A stretch of 64,000 nucleotides of DNA from Narthecium ossifragum (Eukaryota; Streptophyta; Magnoliopsida; Dioscoreales; Nartheciaceae): assembly GCA_963920575.1 (NCBI GenBank), contig OY986964.1:36384527-36448526 (forward strand). The letters are read 5' to 3'. Under the pieces are notes generated by a model. It ran no database searches. It was not told where the DNA came from and was given only the letters and a program-made list of their open reading frames with translations. Every line of letters begins with the position of its first letter. Position 1 is the stretch's first letter. A program made the translations under genes and the position numbers. Shown here piece by piece: positions 20,961 through 32,087 of the stretch.

Positions 20961-22597
20961 ACAGCACTGGAGTGAGTTCCTATGAAACGACACTATCATA
21001 AGCATTCAAAGTCTCCCATGAGTTGCCCTCCTTCACAAGCATGCCAGCCTCTCTTTACTCTTTATGCCTCGGAGGAAAGCACTTCAACTGCCCACGGCCA
21101 CAAGTCCCTTTCCTTATCATTAATCAACTACTCTAAAAGGTAACCTGGCATATTCTTTTCCATCTCCCTCTAAAGAATGGTAGTGCTTGATTGCTAAATC
21201 TCCATCTCCATCCCTAATGCTACCTATCCACTTGTTTTCCTCTTTACTAATCTCCCTGCCATTAATCTCCATGACTACTTTTGCTAGTGTAAGCTTTTAT
21301 CACTTGTCTGTCGATAGCCATATAGGGAGGTCTGCTAAAGCTGTGGCATTACATGAGAAAAGAGTGTATAAACTAGAAAAGAGTTATAGAATGAGAAAAG
21401 AGTCCGTGTCCACTCTAGACAAACCAATCAGCCCCTTAACTGAACTAAGCTTAACAATCATGTTGCTAATTAAAAAGAATAAAGTTTTATATATATGATC
21501 ACGTGGCATGTGTAATTGATTAAAAAGAATAAAGGTTTGTGTAATATAATGCCACGTGATCGGTAGTGAGCTATCGATTAATTGATCTATTCCATCGATA
21601 GTGAAGTACCGATGTATTAGATCAACCAATCGGTACCTTACTACTGATCCGATTATTGATACATTCAATCGGTAGTGAGATACCGAATGATTGATCTATT
21701 CCATCAGTAATGAGGTACCTATGGATCATAATAATCAGTCGGTATCTCAATATCGATTGGATCGCGCGTGTAACGTATATGGTTTCGATCATGTACACAA
21801 ATCAACGCTCAATTAAAAATAGATCGGAAACTTAAGGTCACTTGGTTTCAGCGTATGGACAAAGGTCACAGACAGTATCTGATGCATGTCACACCCTAAA
21901 TCACTAGTGGGACATAAAAACAATCTACATCGGTCGTAATCAGAAGAGCAGTGACCTCTGCTTTCGGCTACTAAGTCTGATGATTTAGGTAAGCAGCATG
22001 TCAATTACAACAGGACTGCTAGAGTTATCAACTTATGAAATACAGCGTAATTGACTAGCAAAAATCTTCTTATATCCTCTTTATATACACAAGTTGCATC
22101 CCAACTTCTCTGACCGAAGACTTACTAAGCATTCAAAATAGTCTTCCTTTCCTTCATTGTTTAGGAAGACATTTGAGTCCTATACTTGCTTCCACAAGCT
22201 ATCTTCACATGATTGCACATGAGCACGAGCTTCTTGCATCAAGCCAAAGAACACCAGCCCAACGGTGGGAACATAAAAGCTCAAACACTTATATACATGT
22301 AGGCTTACCATCTTAAACATCACGGAAAGAGTGAAGCAGCCTAAAAGTTCACAATATCTTATTCTGATATTAGAGGAAATGTGTCCATTATTAGAACAAT
22401 TATGTTTTTATCAAAGATATTTTTCTGAGTGATATAAATTATCCTTATTCTAGCTTGTTTAGAACCATAAAAATGATTTCCACCCAACCAAGCAAGTTAG
22501 CAACCAATAGAACTAAAATGGTACCTTTTTGTTATTTATTTATTTATTAAGCCAAGATCTCAGGTCATCAGGTGAGCCCCGCACACGCACTTCCCTC
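20961..22597. other. Intergenic between the CLASRP-like gene and the single-exon gene
   Basis: AT-rich, with no supported gene. It holds the inverted-repeat cluster at 21553-21770. Nothing else recognisable was seen. Confidence 0.4.
21553..21770. repeat. Cluster of short palindromic repeats built on CGGTA...TACCG
   Basis: Variants of ATCGGTAGTGAGATACCGA recur about five times at 40-50-bp spacing, alternating orientation, with ATTGATCTATTCCATC between two of them. Each can form a small stem, and neighbouring copies can pair over longer range. The flanks carry TAAAAAGAATAAAG repeated at 21470-21483 and 21522-21535. Confidence 0.6.
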
Positions 22598-22605
22598 TAT
22601 AAATA
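22598..22605 (+). promoter_or_regulatory. TATA box of the single-exon gene at 22696
   Basis: TATAAATA lies 91 bp upstream of the ATG at 22696, preceded by a C-rich stretch. The position fits a core promoter. Confidence 0.65.
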
Positions 22606-22695
22606 CCATCCCCTTCCTTTCTCTAACAGAGTCTGACATCCACCGGACCACCGTTGGGCCCTTACCAAACCCGGACACCCACCCCCGGCCTGGCC

Positions 22696-23757
22696 ATGGT
22701 CGATGTGGACCGCCGCCCAGCTTACGGCTTTAGTCCAGCCCACTTCGCGGGGCTCCGCCGCCTCTCCACCCGCGCGGCCGCCTTCTCCGTCGCGGGCGGC
22801 GCGTCCGCCCCTCCCCGCCGATCCGGCCTTCTTCCTCTCGCCCCAATGGCGGAGTCCCTCGTCTCTCTCCTCCGTGCCGCAGGCGTGTCCCTGCTCCCGG
22901 GTCTTTCCGCTGCTGAGCTCGCCCGAGCTGAGGCCGAGCTCGCCTTCTCCTTCCCCCCCGACCTCCGTGCTCTCCTCTCCCTCGCCCTTCCATCCGCCCC
23001 GGGATTCCCCGACTGGCGTCGCCTGCCCCTCCTCCGCCTCCCCGTCGCAGCAGCCTCGGCCGCCGCAGCTTCACTCCATCGGTCCCACCGCCATCGCGCC
23101 GCCGCCCTCCGCCGCGCGCCGCTGCTGATCCCTCTCTTCCACCGCTTCTACCTCCCCTCTAACCCTCCCTTAGCTGGAAACCCTGTCTTTTTCGTCGATG
23201 ACGACCGCATCGCCGTTGCCGCAGCCGACCTCGCCGACTTCTTCAATCGCCATTTTGGCGGCCCTGAGCCCCCAACGCTTAGGACCCCGAGATGGATCGA
23301 GTTCTGGAGCGACGCCGCCGCCGATCGCCGACGCCGGAGCTCATCGGCATCGACGGCGTCTGCGTCATCTTCCTCCTCCTCGTCCTCGCCGGATCCCGAC
23401 GAGTTCTTGGAGATCCGGCCGCCGAGGACGCCGAGGTGGGTGGGGAAGTACCTGGATCGGATCGGTTCGATTTTGAAGGCGGGGGGTTGGGAAGAGAAGG
23501 ATGTGAGCGAAATGGTGGAGGCGGAAGCTCTCGGCGCCGGCGGCGGAGCGGCGGTGGGCAGCCGGGCAGTGATGGACACGCTGGCATTGAAGGCGGACCG
23601 GTGCTCTAACTCACTCCGGCGAGCCGGGTGGAGCTCCGACGACGTATCCGATGCTCTAAGTTTTGAGTTCCCGCACCGCCGGCGGCCTCCGTTGAAGTTG
23701 CCGCCGGCGATCGCCATCAAGATCGGGCAGCTCGCCGAGACGGTCTGCCGATCGTGA
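22696..23757 (+). CDS. Conserved plant protein of the SMI1/KNR4-like 'MVDVDRR' family; function unknown
   Basis: A single exon of 353 residues, very GC-rich. I recognise the family by its fixed beginning MVDVDRR, then PAHFAGLRRLSTRAAA. An N-terminal module follows (LVSLLRAAGVSLLPGLS, LARAEAELAFSFPPDLRALL, FPDWRRL) that resembles SMI1/KNR4 folds. Later come LAGNPVFFVDDDRIAVAAADLADFF, TPRWIEFWSDAAADRRR, a Ser run, TPRWVGKYLDRIGSILKAGG, and near the end SLRRAGWSSDDVSDAL. A non-ATG extension to 22654 is open but lacks family similarity, so the ATG at 22696 is chosen. The molecular role is not established to my knowledge; SMI1/KNR4 proteins in yeast are cell-wall and morphogenesis regulators, which does not transfer automatically. 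Long antisense frames here are by-products of high GC. Confidence 0.88.
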   Translation: MVDVDRRPAYGFSPAHFAGLRRLSTRAAAFSVAGGASAPPRRSGLLPLAPMAESLVSLLRAAGVSLLPGLSAAELARAEAELAFSFPPDLRALLSLALPSAPGFPDWRRLPLLRLPVAAASAAAASLHRSHRHRAAALRRAPLLIPLFHRFYLPSNPPLAGNPVFFVDDDRIAVAAADLADFFNRHFGGPEPPTLRTPRWIEFWSDAAADRRRRSSSASTASASSSSSSSSPDPDEFLEIRPPRTPRWVGKYLDRIGSILKAGGWEEKDVSEMVEAEALGAGGGAAVGSRAVMDTLALKADRCSNSLRRAGWSSDDVSDALSFEFPHRRRPPLKLPPAIAIKIGQLAETVCRS

Positions 23758-25452
23758 AACTTTCTCCTTACCTATTTTTGAATCTTTTTCACTTTAGTCC
23801 TTGTCCTTTCCTTATTTGGTTGAGAGCGAAATCGAAAGGTGTACAAAAAGAAAAAGAAAAAGAAAAGAAGAAGAAGAGAATGAAGTAAAGAAAAAGCGAG
23901 CATAAAAACTAGTATATATCTAAAAGCATTTTGTTACCTCAGTTTTCGAAAATAGGTGATTTTATATCAGTGGTGAAACATATGATTTCAAAAAAGAAAA
24001 ATCACAGCGGATCAAGTGGTGAATCGTATTCATGATTTATATACTACTTCATAGAGTACTAGTTCGAAAAGACCTCGAATTAGTTTAATTAATCCGAATG
24101 ATATTGTTGGTGACCCATGATTGACTCACTTGAATGATATTGTTGGTGACCCAGTATTACGCAAACCCATTGAAACATATGGTGTTGGAATTATGGATGA
24201 AATTTGTCGGGATTACTAGATCAAATTTCATTGTCAATCGTTTGGTCATAATTTTTTCAAAGAAAAATATGAAAAATATATGATACGTTTTAGAAATACA
24301 TGGTTCAAAGACTATGGGTGGTTGAAATACAGTGTATCAAAGGATATGGTGTATTAAAAAAATACAAAAGCGTAGGATCCAACTTCAACCTCTCAATCGT
24401 AACACATAGTACGATACATATATTTTAATATTTGTATTGTTTTTAGTCCTTAATTTTCGATATTGTAATTCTAATGTACCTTTTACATTACTTAAAAGAA
24501 AAAAAATTGATTATTTTGTTTTAAATTCTCCCTCTCTATTATTGATTTGGCTCGATTTAATGTCAAATTAAAAACCAGCCACGTGTTTTAACAAACCCCC
24601 CCCCCCCCCCCCCCTCTCCTTGGGTCTAGTTTCAAAACGCCTTCCTTAGGGTGTGATAGAGCCACCGAGAATCTTCTAAACTCCGTGCCTTTTTGAGGGG
24701 CTAGATCGAAAGATTTCTCGGATGCCTAACTTTTCACTGTTCTGTCTGGCAATGGCATAGAAGCACACGCGCGGGCGTGGTCTGATTTCGAAAAAGAGAA
24801 AGTCCAGAGGTGCTTCCTGCTATTTTTTCTGATTAGAAAGCAGTGTTCTTCTTCGCCTCTATGGAGACAAAACTTTTTGGCAGATAAAAAGAAGAGAGTT
24901 TCATATAAAAAAGCTTTGTTCTTTAGTTGGTAGTATTCTGCTGATTTTTAATACATGGGCCGCTTTTTGATGGATGACAGCTTAGGCATCATCTGAATCA
25001 TAAAGTAGCATTTGGCTCCATGCATCTAGTACTTATATTATTTTGATGTAGTGTCTGGAGATACAAAGCATAGTTCACATGCAATGTAACTGGCATACAT
25101 TTTGCAAGGTTCGATATTTCGATTTTGAATGGGCCATTTCGGCTTCGGTTTCTGCCCCTGATGGTACTAAGATGGTCTAAAGCATTTATTTTTTTTAATT
25201 AGTTGAGCCAAATAGATGACATCTATAATTTACATCACTATCAACTACAACGAGTTACAACCAACAAATCTGACCTATAAGACCCAGTCTGAAGCATATT
25301 GGTGATACATTTTCATGCGAAAACATATAACTTATGATTAAAACTAAAATCATGGTAAATAAAGAATGAAATGGATCATCTCTTGCTCGCTCTATGCAGA
25401 AGTATAACACTATGCAAACTTCAGTTCAAAATTATGTATATACTGAAGAGAA
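23758..25452. other. Intergenic between the single-exon gene and the LINE
   Basis: AT-rich, no supported gene. It includes a short direct repeat (GAATGATATTGTTGGTGACC at 24097-24116 and again at 24133-24152) and a 19-C run at 24596-24614. The first ~150 bp are probably 3' UTR. Confidence 0.4.
24596..24614 (+). repeat. Poly-C tract (19 C)
   Basis: Uninterrupted run of 19 C in otherwise AT-rich intergenic DNA. Confidence 0.95.
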
Positions 25453-25527
25453 CCAACCGAACAAAAGAGTTTTTTTGATTAATTGAGCCCAAGGGCTAAG
25501 AACCTCAAAGGAGGTTAATTACAAAGA

Positions 25528-27821
25528 CTACCCGACATAAGGAAAAACCTCAGTCCCCTCCGTGTTACCAAACACGTGCCAAAGCCCAAGCGCTTCCCTC
25601 GCTAGCTGATTCGCCCGCAGGTTCTGCTCCCGCGGGATACGTGTGACGTGAAAATACGTGAAGCTCCGACTTGCCCACCAAATGTCTTGGACCATCTCCT
25701 TGCAATTCTCCACTAGAGGGAGCCTCCCCTCCACCATGTGCGCGGCGTGCAACGAATCACTCTCGATAGTCACGCACTTGACACCATATTCGACTGCTTT
25801 GTCGACCGCTGTCCAGATAGCATGGAGTTCTCCAAGAAGGACACTATCCGTCCTGTAGAATTTACTATCAGACCAAAGAACAGTATCCTCCTTGTCGATG
25901 CACATTACCCCAACTCCGGCGATGCCGGCTGCACCGTCAAAGGAAGCATCCGTCTGAAGGGTGATACTATGTGTTTGGATCTCCCCTGTTTCGCACCCTC
26001 GATGCCTGGTTAGCATCCTATATTCTCTGGCCTGCCACCTAACAAGGCGAGCCAGCTCTTCGATATCCATGCTCTCCTCCCCTGCAACCAGCTTGCAACG
26101 GTCCTTCCAGAGCTACCACGCCCCGTATGCCAGTAAGGAGCTTCTTCTCTTGGCGTCCTCCGTCTTTCGGGGCTGGCGAAGCAGGCTCAGGTAGTCCTCC
26201 ATGGTGAGGACGGGTAATACACCGCCGGAGTCCTGCCAAACTTTGCTCCACACCTCGCGAGCGTACCTGCACTCGAAGAGAAGGTGGTCAATGGTCTCCT
26301 GCGCCAACCCGCAGCGGGGGCAGCTTGGGTCCGTGGTAAGCCGGATGGACCACAGGGCCGCCTTGGTTGGCAACCTCCCATGCACGAGCTTCCAGAGGAA
26401 CATCTTGGGTCGCGGCCCCGCAGTAGCCCGCCATACACTTCTCCACACCTGATATTGGTCTTCGTTCCTCCGTTTCCCATCTATGTACTCCAGCAGCTGA
26501 TAGGCTGAAGCAGAGGTTACCTCTCCCACCTTGTTCCATGTCCATCGGGGGGCTTGTGGCATTGTGTGGATGGACAGCGGCGAAGAAATAATGAGCTCAA
26601 CCATGCTCGGGTGAAAGATAGACCTAAGCTTACTTAGATCCCAGCTCCCGTCCTCAGAGAAGAGATCCTGGACGCTCATACGAAGCAGAGCATCGTCCAT
26701 CCTCAACGGGCACGGCTGGAGAACCAGAGGATCCTCCCCTATCCACCAGTCATGGAGGATGTTAGCCTGACATCGAGCGCTCGGCTCCCATCGCATGTGT
26801 TTCCTCAAGATATCAGCAGCTCTGCAAATGGGTCGCCAAAGCGAAGAGACAGAAGCAGAGCCTTGCATTAGAGGAAGGCGTCCGACGAACTTATACTTGG
26901 CACGGCAAATTGAGGCCCAGACGCTGTCATGCTCGTGGAGAAAGGATGCCGCTCGTCTCATCTTCAAGGCTAACTGCCATCTTTTCAGGTCCCTAAGACC
27001 AAGACCTCCCTCCATTTTATGTTGGCAAACTGTGTCCTAAGCCACCGTCGACAATGCTCCCTTCTTCCCCTGCCAAAGAAAATTCCGAGCCAGCACGGAC
27101 ATTTTGTCAAGAACGGTGATCGGAATGTGGATGGAGGACATGCCGTGCACCGGCATAGCCTGAAGCACCGCTTGCACAAGTACAACTCTGCCAGCCTCCG
27201 CCTTGGTTGGGCTTCTCCAGCTCGCCAGGTTCCTTTGGACAGCATCAATAAGGTAGGACAAATCCTGAATCTGGATCCGACGCGAGTCCAACGGGACCCC
27301 AAGGTACCTCCATGGCTCCAGCTGAACTGAGAAGCCTAGGGTCTGGGCCAGCACTTGTTTCCTACGTGGTGACGCGGAAGGAGAGAACTTGACACTGGAT
27401 TTATCAGTGTTAACCTCTAAACCTGACAGCCTCCTGTATCTGCGCAGGATGGTGGTGAGCTTCTTTGCCTCCACCCGCTTTGCCCTGGTCACGAATAGGC
27501 AATCGTCGGCATACAGAAGATGGCTTACCCGCACCGTGGAGCCCGGGAAGGTTACACCTTTCAGAGCTATCAGCGGAATCCGGACTAGTCTCGAGAGGAT
27601 CTCCTGCGCGAGTATGAAGATATAGGCAGATAAAGGGTCCCCCTGTCGAAGACCCCGCACTGATGAGAAGAAGCCACATACTCTCCCATTGATGAGCAGC
27701 GAGAACTTGGTGGTGGTGATACATTCCATGACCAAGCCAATCCAGGTTGCAGGAAAACCCATCTGGGATATGATCCTTTCTATGAATCTCCAGCTTACTG
27801 AATCATAGGCAGCTTTGACGT
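25528..27821 (-). pseudogene. LINE ORF2, 3' half: reverse transcriptase core, zinc-binding region and RNase H
   Basis: Immediately after the solo LTR the frame resumes with KAAYDSVSWRF, the reverse transcriptase motif. RQGDPLSAYIF, the catalytic LLYADDCLF and LEPWRYLGVPL follow. The zinc-binding-like region has CPRCGLAQETIDHLLFEC. The RNase H domain at 25528-26070 has TDASFDGAAG, GELHAIW and IESDSLHAAH, but the final aspartate of the usual 'N..AD.LAR' motif is Asn here (LRANQLARE). Two in-frame TAG stops, at 27037-27039 and 26113-26115, each sit where related elements have Trp. The element therefore cannot make a full-length ORF2 protein. Confidence 0.9.
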
Positions 27822-30329
27822 TGTAAGGGCCCGTCCCTCAGACCTGACTCGACCAGCGTGGGTCGAGAGCCGGTTCCCTGTCAATTTGGTTCCGCGTCGG
27901 GCACGATCGGGCGATCGTGTGGCGGTTTGGACCCCAGGGGCATTTTGGTAAATATGCCCCCTGGTGGTCGGTTTCACACCCGCGTTGCACCCACGGCCTT
28001 GGTTTGATGTATGTGATTGTTTAGAATGGTTAGGTGGGTCCGGGATCGGAAGATCCCAGCTCGGGCGCGCTAGAGCTCGCTATCGGGCTCGTGAACGGGC
28101 TTTCGACCCGTTGGAGGATCCGGCCCATTAGAGGGCCTGGTGAGTGGAGGGTGGTTGGAGCAGTTGGCTCCAACCCCCTACCCGCTCCCCTCTCTTCTCT
28201 CCTTCCTTTCTTCTCTTCCTTGGCTGGTTCTTCCTTCTCTTCCCCACCGACGGCCCCTCTTCCTCTCCCTTCTCCCCTTCTCCTCCGACTGGGCTAAAGC
28301 TTGGAGGACTGAGCTTGAGTAGAGGATCCTCGTGGCAAGGTTGGCTGGACGCGTGGAGAGCTTCTTTGCTGTTGAGGTAGGTGTTTCTACCTCGATCCTT
28401 GGATCGGGTTCTACTAGGTTAGGGTGCATGTGTGGTTTGCTGTGGAATGCTAAGCTAGGGTGTTGTGAAATCCGTTGTGTATGCAATGTGTATGGTTTGG
28501 AGTGTTCGTATGCCAAGATTTCGTATTCTAACGGCTGGTTCCGAAACGCCGCCGTTTTGTCGTCTTTTTGGTTTTCCGACCTAAAATGGGATTTAACCGT
28601 CCAAATATGGATTTCTTTGCATCATTAGATCCCTCACTTCAAAATACACTTGCTTGCAAAGTTTGATTGTATTCTAACATGTTTTGATCCTTCAAATCTT
28701 AAAAAATGGATTTCCGGAATACTGCGTTTTGAGCTCGACGGTCGATCGGTGCATCGACCGTCATGCTCGACGGTCGATCGATGTATCGACCGTCCAGCTT
28801 TAGTATGTTTGCTTTGGGCCTGACGGTTGACCGTCGGATCGACCGTCGCATCGACCGTCGGGCTCTGTTGAGATTTTGGGTTCCCAGGGTCGATGGATCG
28901 ATCGACCGTGGGACCTTAGCTTTTTCGCCATTTACCTGACGGTCGACCGTCGGATCGACCGTCAGGCTCTGGTTGGTTTTGGGCTGTTCAGGGTCGATGG
29001 TTGGATCGACCGTCGCCCTTGGTTTTCTTCGTGTGGGCCTCACGATCGATCCACGGATCGACCGTGGCATCGTCCGTGGCCTTTTGAACAGTGTTTTCTG
29101 GTTTTCCTTAAATGGCCTTCAATCTTGATTGAATCTTAAACATATAGGGAAGCTTGTAAGTGAATTTCATTATGTTTTCAAAGGACTTTCATCGGGTTTG
29201 ATGTTTGATCCGAGTTTCCTCCTTTTTTTGCAAACTTATGGTTATGCTTGCATTTAATTCAAGTTTTGATGGAAAATACATGTTTGGTAGAAATTAAATG
29301 CTTAGTTGTTTGCTTAACCATTAGCTAGCTATGAGTGCTAGCTAATGAGGAACTGTGAAACCTTAGCCTCTTGCCGGCGAGTGCCGAGGGCTATTGTATA
29401 TCTGTGGAACTTATAACTGCTGATGTGACATATAGAGACATCTAGGGTAGATGTTCGCTTAAGCTCATGCATTGTATGCATTAGAGGCATTTGAGGTTAG
29501 GCGGGCGATGTCTTGGGTCGCCGATCCGAGGCTCTCGGGTAGCTCGGATCTAGCCTTAGGACCGTGGTTGGGTAGTCAGGATTAGGGTGTGATTGTCGAT
29601 CTGAATCTCTGATGATTGAGGATTGCGATAGTCGGCTTGAATCTTTGTTTGAGGTTTAGAGGTCGTGTTGTCCTCCTAGGCCAAGTGCTAGGGATGCAAC
29701 CGAGGAGTTCCCGACGTGGTCCCCAGGCAGTGGTATCCCTGCTGGGTAAGGGCTAGAGCCTGCATGTTACTGTTTCCGTGGTCCTCCTGGTAACATGTTC
29801 AGGAGAGAGGTTTCATGACAGGAACCCTTGGGACATCGGTGGGTTATGGGACCCGTGGCATCCTTTAGACTTAGGCTTGGGGACAACACTGTTGTTGTTT
29901 TCCTCCCTTCAGTGTGCCGTAGAGTAGAACCCTACTGGGCTTTTTGCTCATTCCTACCCGGGCTGCGTTTGCAGGTGCAGGCGGCAGTTCCTCTTCGGTG
30001 GAGCCGACTGGTTCAGCTTTTGGCGGCGCAGGTACATCCAGAGGCGTCTGAGGTTTTGTTGGAGGATGTAACTGTTGTACTTTTTGATATATATAATTAT
30101 GCATGTTGTAACCCTTTTTGGAGATCTTTTGGGATTTGGTATAAATATGTATTTTGAAACTCAGACATTGTAAGACTTGATATTATTACATGATCAAATC
30201 TGCTTAGCCTCTGGATTACTTTTGATTAAATTGATTATCCTTTCCGCTTGTACTGCGTCGGCTGATGATGAATAGTGTTAGGACCCTCACGCCCCGTCCT
30301 GGATGGGTTTTCTGGGTCGGGGTGTGACA
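27822..30329. mobile_element. Solo LTR 1 (2,508 bp), inserted in the LINE reverse transcriptase gene
   Basis: The insert begins TGTAAGGGCCCGTCC and ends GGGGTGTGACA (TG...CA), flanked by GACGT on both sides (27817-27821, 30330-30334). Deleting the insert and one GACGT restores an uninterrupted LINE frame at the KVDV/KAAYD junction. It holds no gag or pol frame. The length, and ends of the TGTAA...GTGTGACA kind, fit the long LTRs of Ty3/gypsy chromoviruses (Del/Tekay type), though the lineage is not proven. A TATA-like TATAAATA lies near the right end at 30140-30147. The palindromic array at 28734-29082 is inside. Confidence 0.85.
28734..29082. repeat. Array of GACGGTCGATCG / CGATCGACCGTC palindromes within solo LTR 1
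   Basis: About six to seven variants of GACGGTCGATCG...CGACCGTC occur in 350 bp, spaced by short unique stretches. Each unit is an inverted repeat, roughly GACGGTCGA-loop-TCGACCGTC, and adjacent units are direct repeats. Confidence 0.85.
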
Positions 30330-32087
30330 GACGTCCACCTTGATTGCCATGAGCGCCTCCTTCCGTGGAGCCTTTTGAAGCGAGTGAAGGAGCTCGTGCG
30401 CAGCGCCGATGTTGTCCTGTATAGCCCAACCCTCTATGAAAGCCGACTGCTCTGGACTGATTATCTCTTGGATGGCTGGCCTCATCCTGTTAGCTATGAT
30501 TGAGGAGATGACCTTATAGCATACATTACATAGGCTTACCGGCCTGAAATCCTTAACTCGCCTAGGATTGGCGCACTTGGGGATGAAAGCGATGTAAGTA
30601 TTGTTCCACCCACTAGGCAGCTTGCAACTCCTAAAAAAGCCTTTAACCAGGGACACGAAATCATGCCCAATGGTGCTCCAATGCTCAGTGAAGAACTCTG
30701 CTGTTAAACCATCAGGGCCTGGGCATCTGTTCGAACCCATGGCCTTGAGGGTAAGCAGTACTTCCTCTGTTGTAACTTCCTGCAACAGGGCCTCCTTGGC
30801 TGCAGTAGAGATGAGTGGCAAAGGGGGTAGGGTCGTGGTTGCACTGCCTTTGTCTATGGCCCAGAGGTCCTTATAGTGGCACAGGAATTCCTCAGCAATA
30901 CGATCCTGCGACTGAGTCACCGTCCCATCCTCCAGTTTGAGTTCCTTGATCCTGGAACAGTGAGTGCCCCTGCGGACACCTTGATGAAAGGAATGTGAAT
31001 TCCGATCACCCTCTATGACCCATGCTCTCCGCCGATGTTGGGCCACGTACAAATCTTGCTGGACATCTAAAGCAAGCAGCTGCTGTTCAAGGCTCCTCAT
31101 CCTCTGCTCCTGGGGATGAGTTAGGGGGCCTTGATCTTCCTGGAGATACAGACTGTGTAGATATTGCTCTAGGTGCATTCTGGAGTTAGTGATATCCCCG
31201 TCGTTGTACCGATTCCAGGTCTTTACCAACTTCTGGATCTCCTTAATGCGCCCATGGAACACATACTGCTCCAATCCCCGGCGCTTCCTCAACCATGCTC
31301 TGGTGATCCCTTGCTTGAAGGATGGATGGGAGTTCCAGATATGCTGAAGCCTGAACGGGGAAGGACCTGGGAAATGATACTCAGGTGCCAAGTCCAAGAG
31401 GATTGGTCTATGGTCGGAGCGGCATCGGGAGAGGTGCGTTAGCTCCGCCTGAGGGAACCAACTCCGCCACAGAGGATTTGCCAAGGCCCTGTCCAGCCTT
31501 TCTAGAATTCTTGCTCTGCCAAACTGCTGGTTTGACCAAGTGAAGGAGGGGCTTTTGAAGCCCAGATCAAGAAGACTGTCTTGAGTGATGAAGGATAAGA
31601 AATCGGTAACAGAGGTGGTGTACCTGAAACCTTTTCCTCCACGCTTCTCCTCCGAGCTCGCCAGGACGTTGAAGTCACCCAACATAAGGTGAGGCCACCC
31701 CAAGCTGTTGAGCTTCTCTAGCGTCTCCCAAAGAATCCGGCGATCCCTACCACAACGCGCAGCATACACCACCGACACGAACCATTGTCCAAGCCCCCTT
31801 GTGGTGATGACACCATGAATGGCATGGTCAGTGAAGTGTTCAAAAGTGACCTTCCCAACACTAGCTCTCCAAACAGCCAGGATCCCTCCATGCCGTCCCT
31901 GTGAGGGGAGGAGGAAGGTGCACCATTGAGGACCCAGCTTGCGAGATATTAACGCCATGTTGGTGTCCACAACTACCGTTTCAAGAAGGAACAGGAAGTC
32001 TAACTTGTGTTTTCTGAGCATACTTCGGCAGGCGCTTACCGCCCTTATTGGCCCAAGGCCATGGCAATTCCAGGCCAAGACCTTCAT
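30330..32087 (-). pseudogene. LINE ORF2, 5' half: endonuclease and start of reverse transcriptase
   Basis: ORF2 begins MKVLAWNCHGLG and carries the apurinic-type endonuclease residues: AWN, LLET, LGDFN and RSDHRPIL. The reverse transcriptase N-terminal portion follows (SNRCPGPDGLTAEFF, FRPVSLCNVCYKVISSIIANR, ISPEQSAF), ending at the solo LTR after MAIKVDV. The ORF2 ATG (32085-32087) overlaps the ORF1 stop TGA (32084-32086) as ATGA, suggesting termination-reinitiation. This half has no stop before the insertion. Bases after the insertion point give an artificial tail. Confidence 0.9.

Noticed and set aside
22654..22695. Upstream extension of the single-exon gene to a TTG
   Set aside because: Family proteins begin MVDVDRR at the ATG 22696; the extension has no similarity and starts at a non-ATG codon.
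22730..23720. Several long minus-strand and alternate plus-strand frames (up to 190 codons) over the single-exon gene
   Set aside because: They are antisense or shifted shadows in very GC-rich coding DNA with Arg/Pro-rich compositions; the 353-residue family protein explains the region.
25738..27625. Plus-strand frames across the LINE
   Set aside because: Antisense shadows of LINE ORF2; all recognisable domains read on the minus strand.
28699..29139. Frames with repeated RSI/DRP peptides on both strands
   Set aside because: Produced by the palindromic array in solo LTR 1; no domain and no start context.
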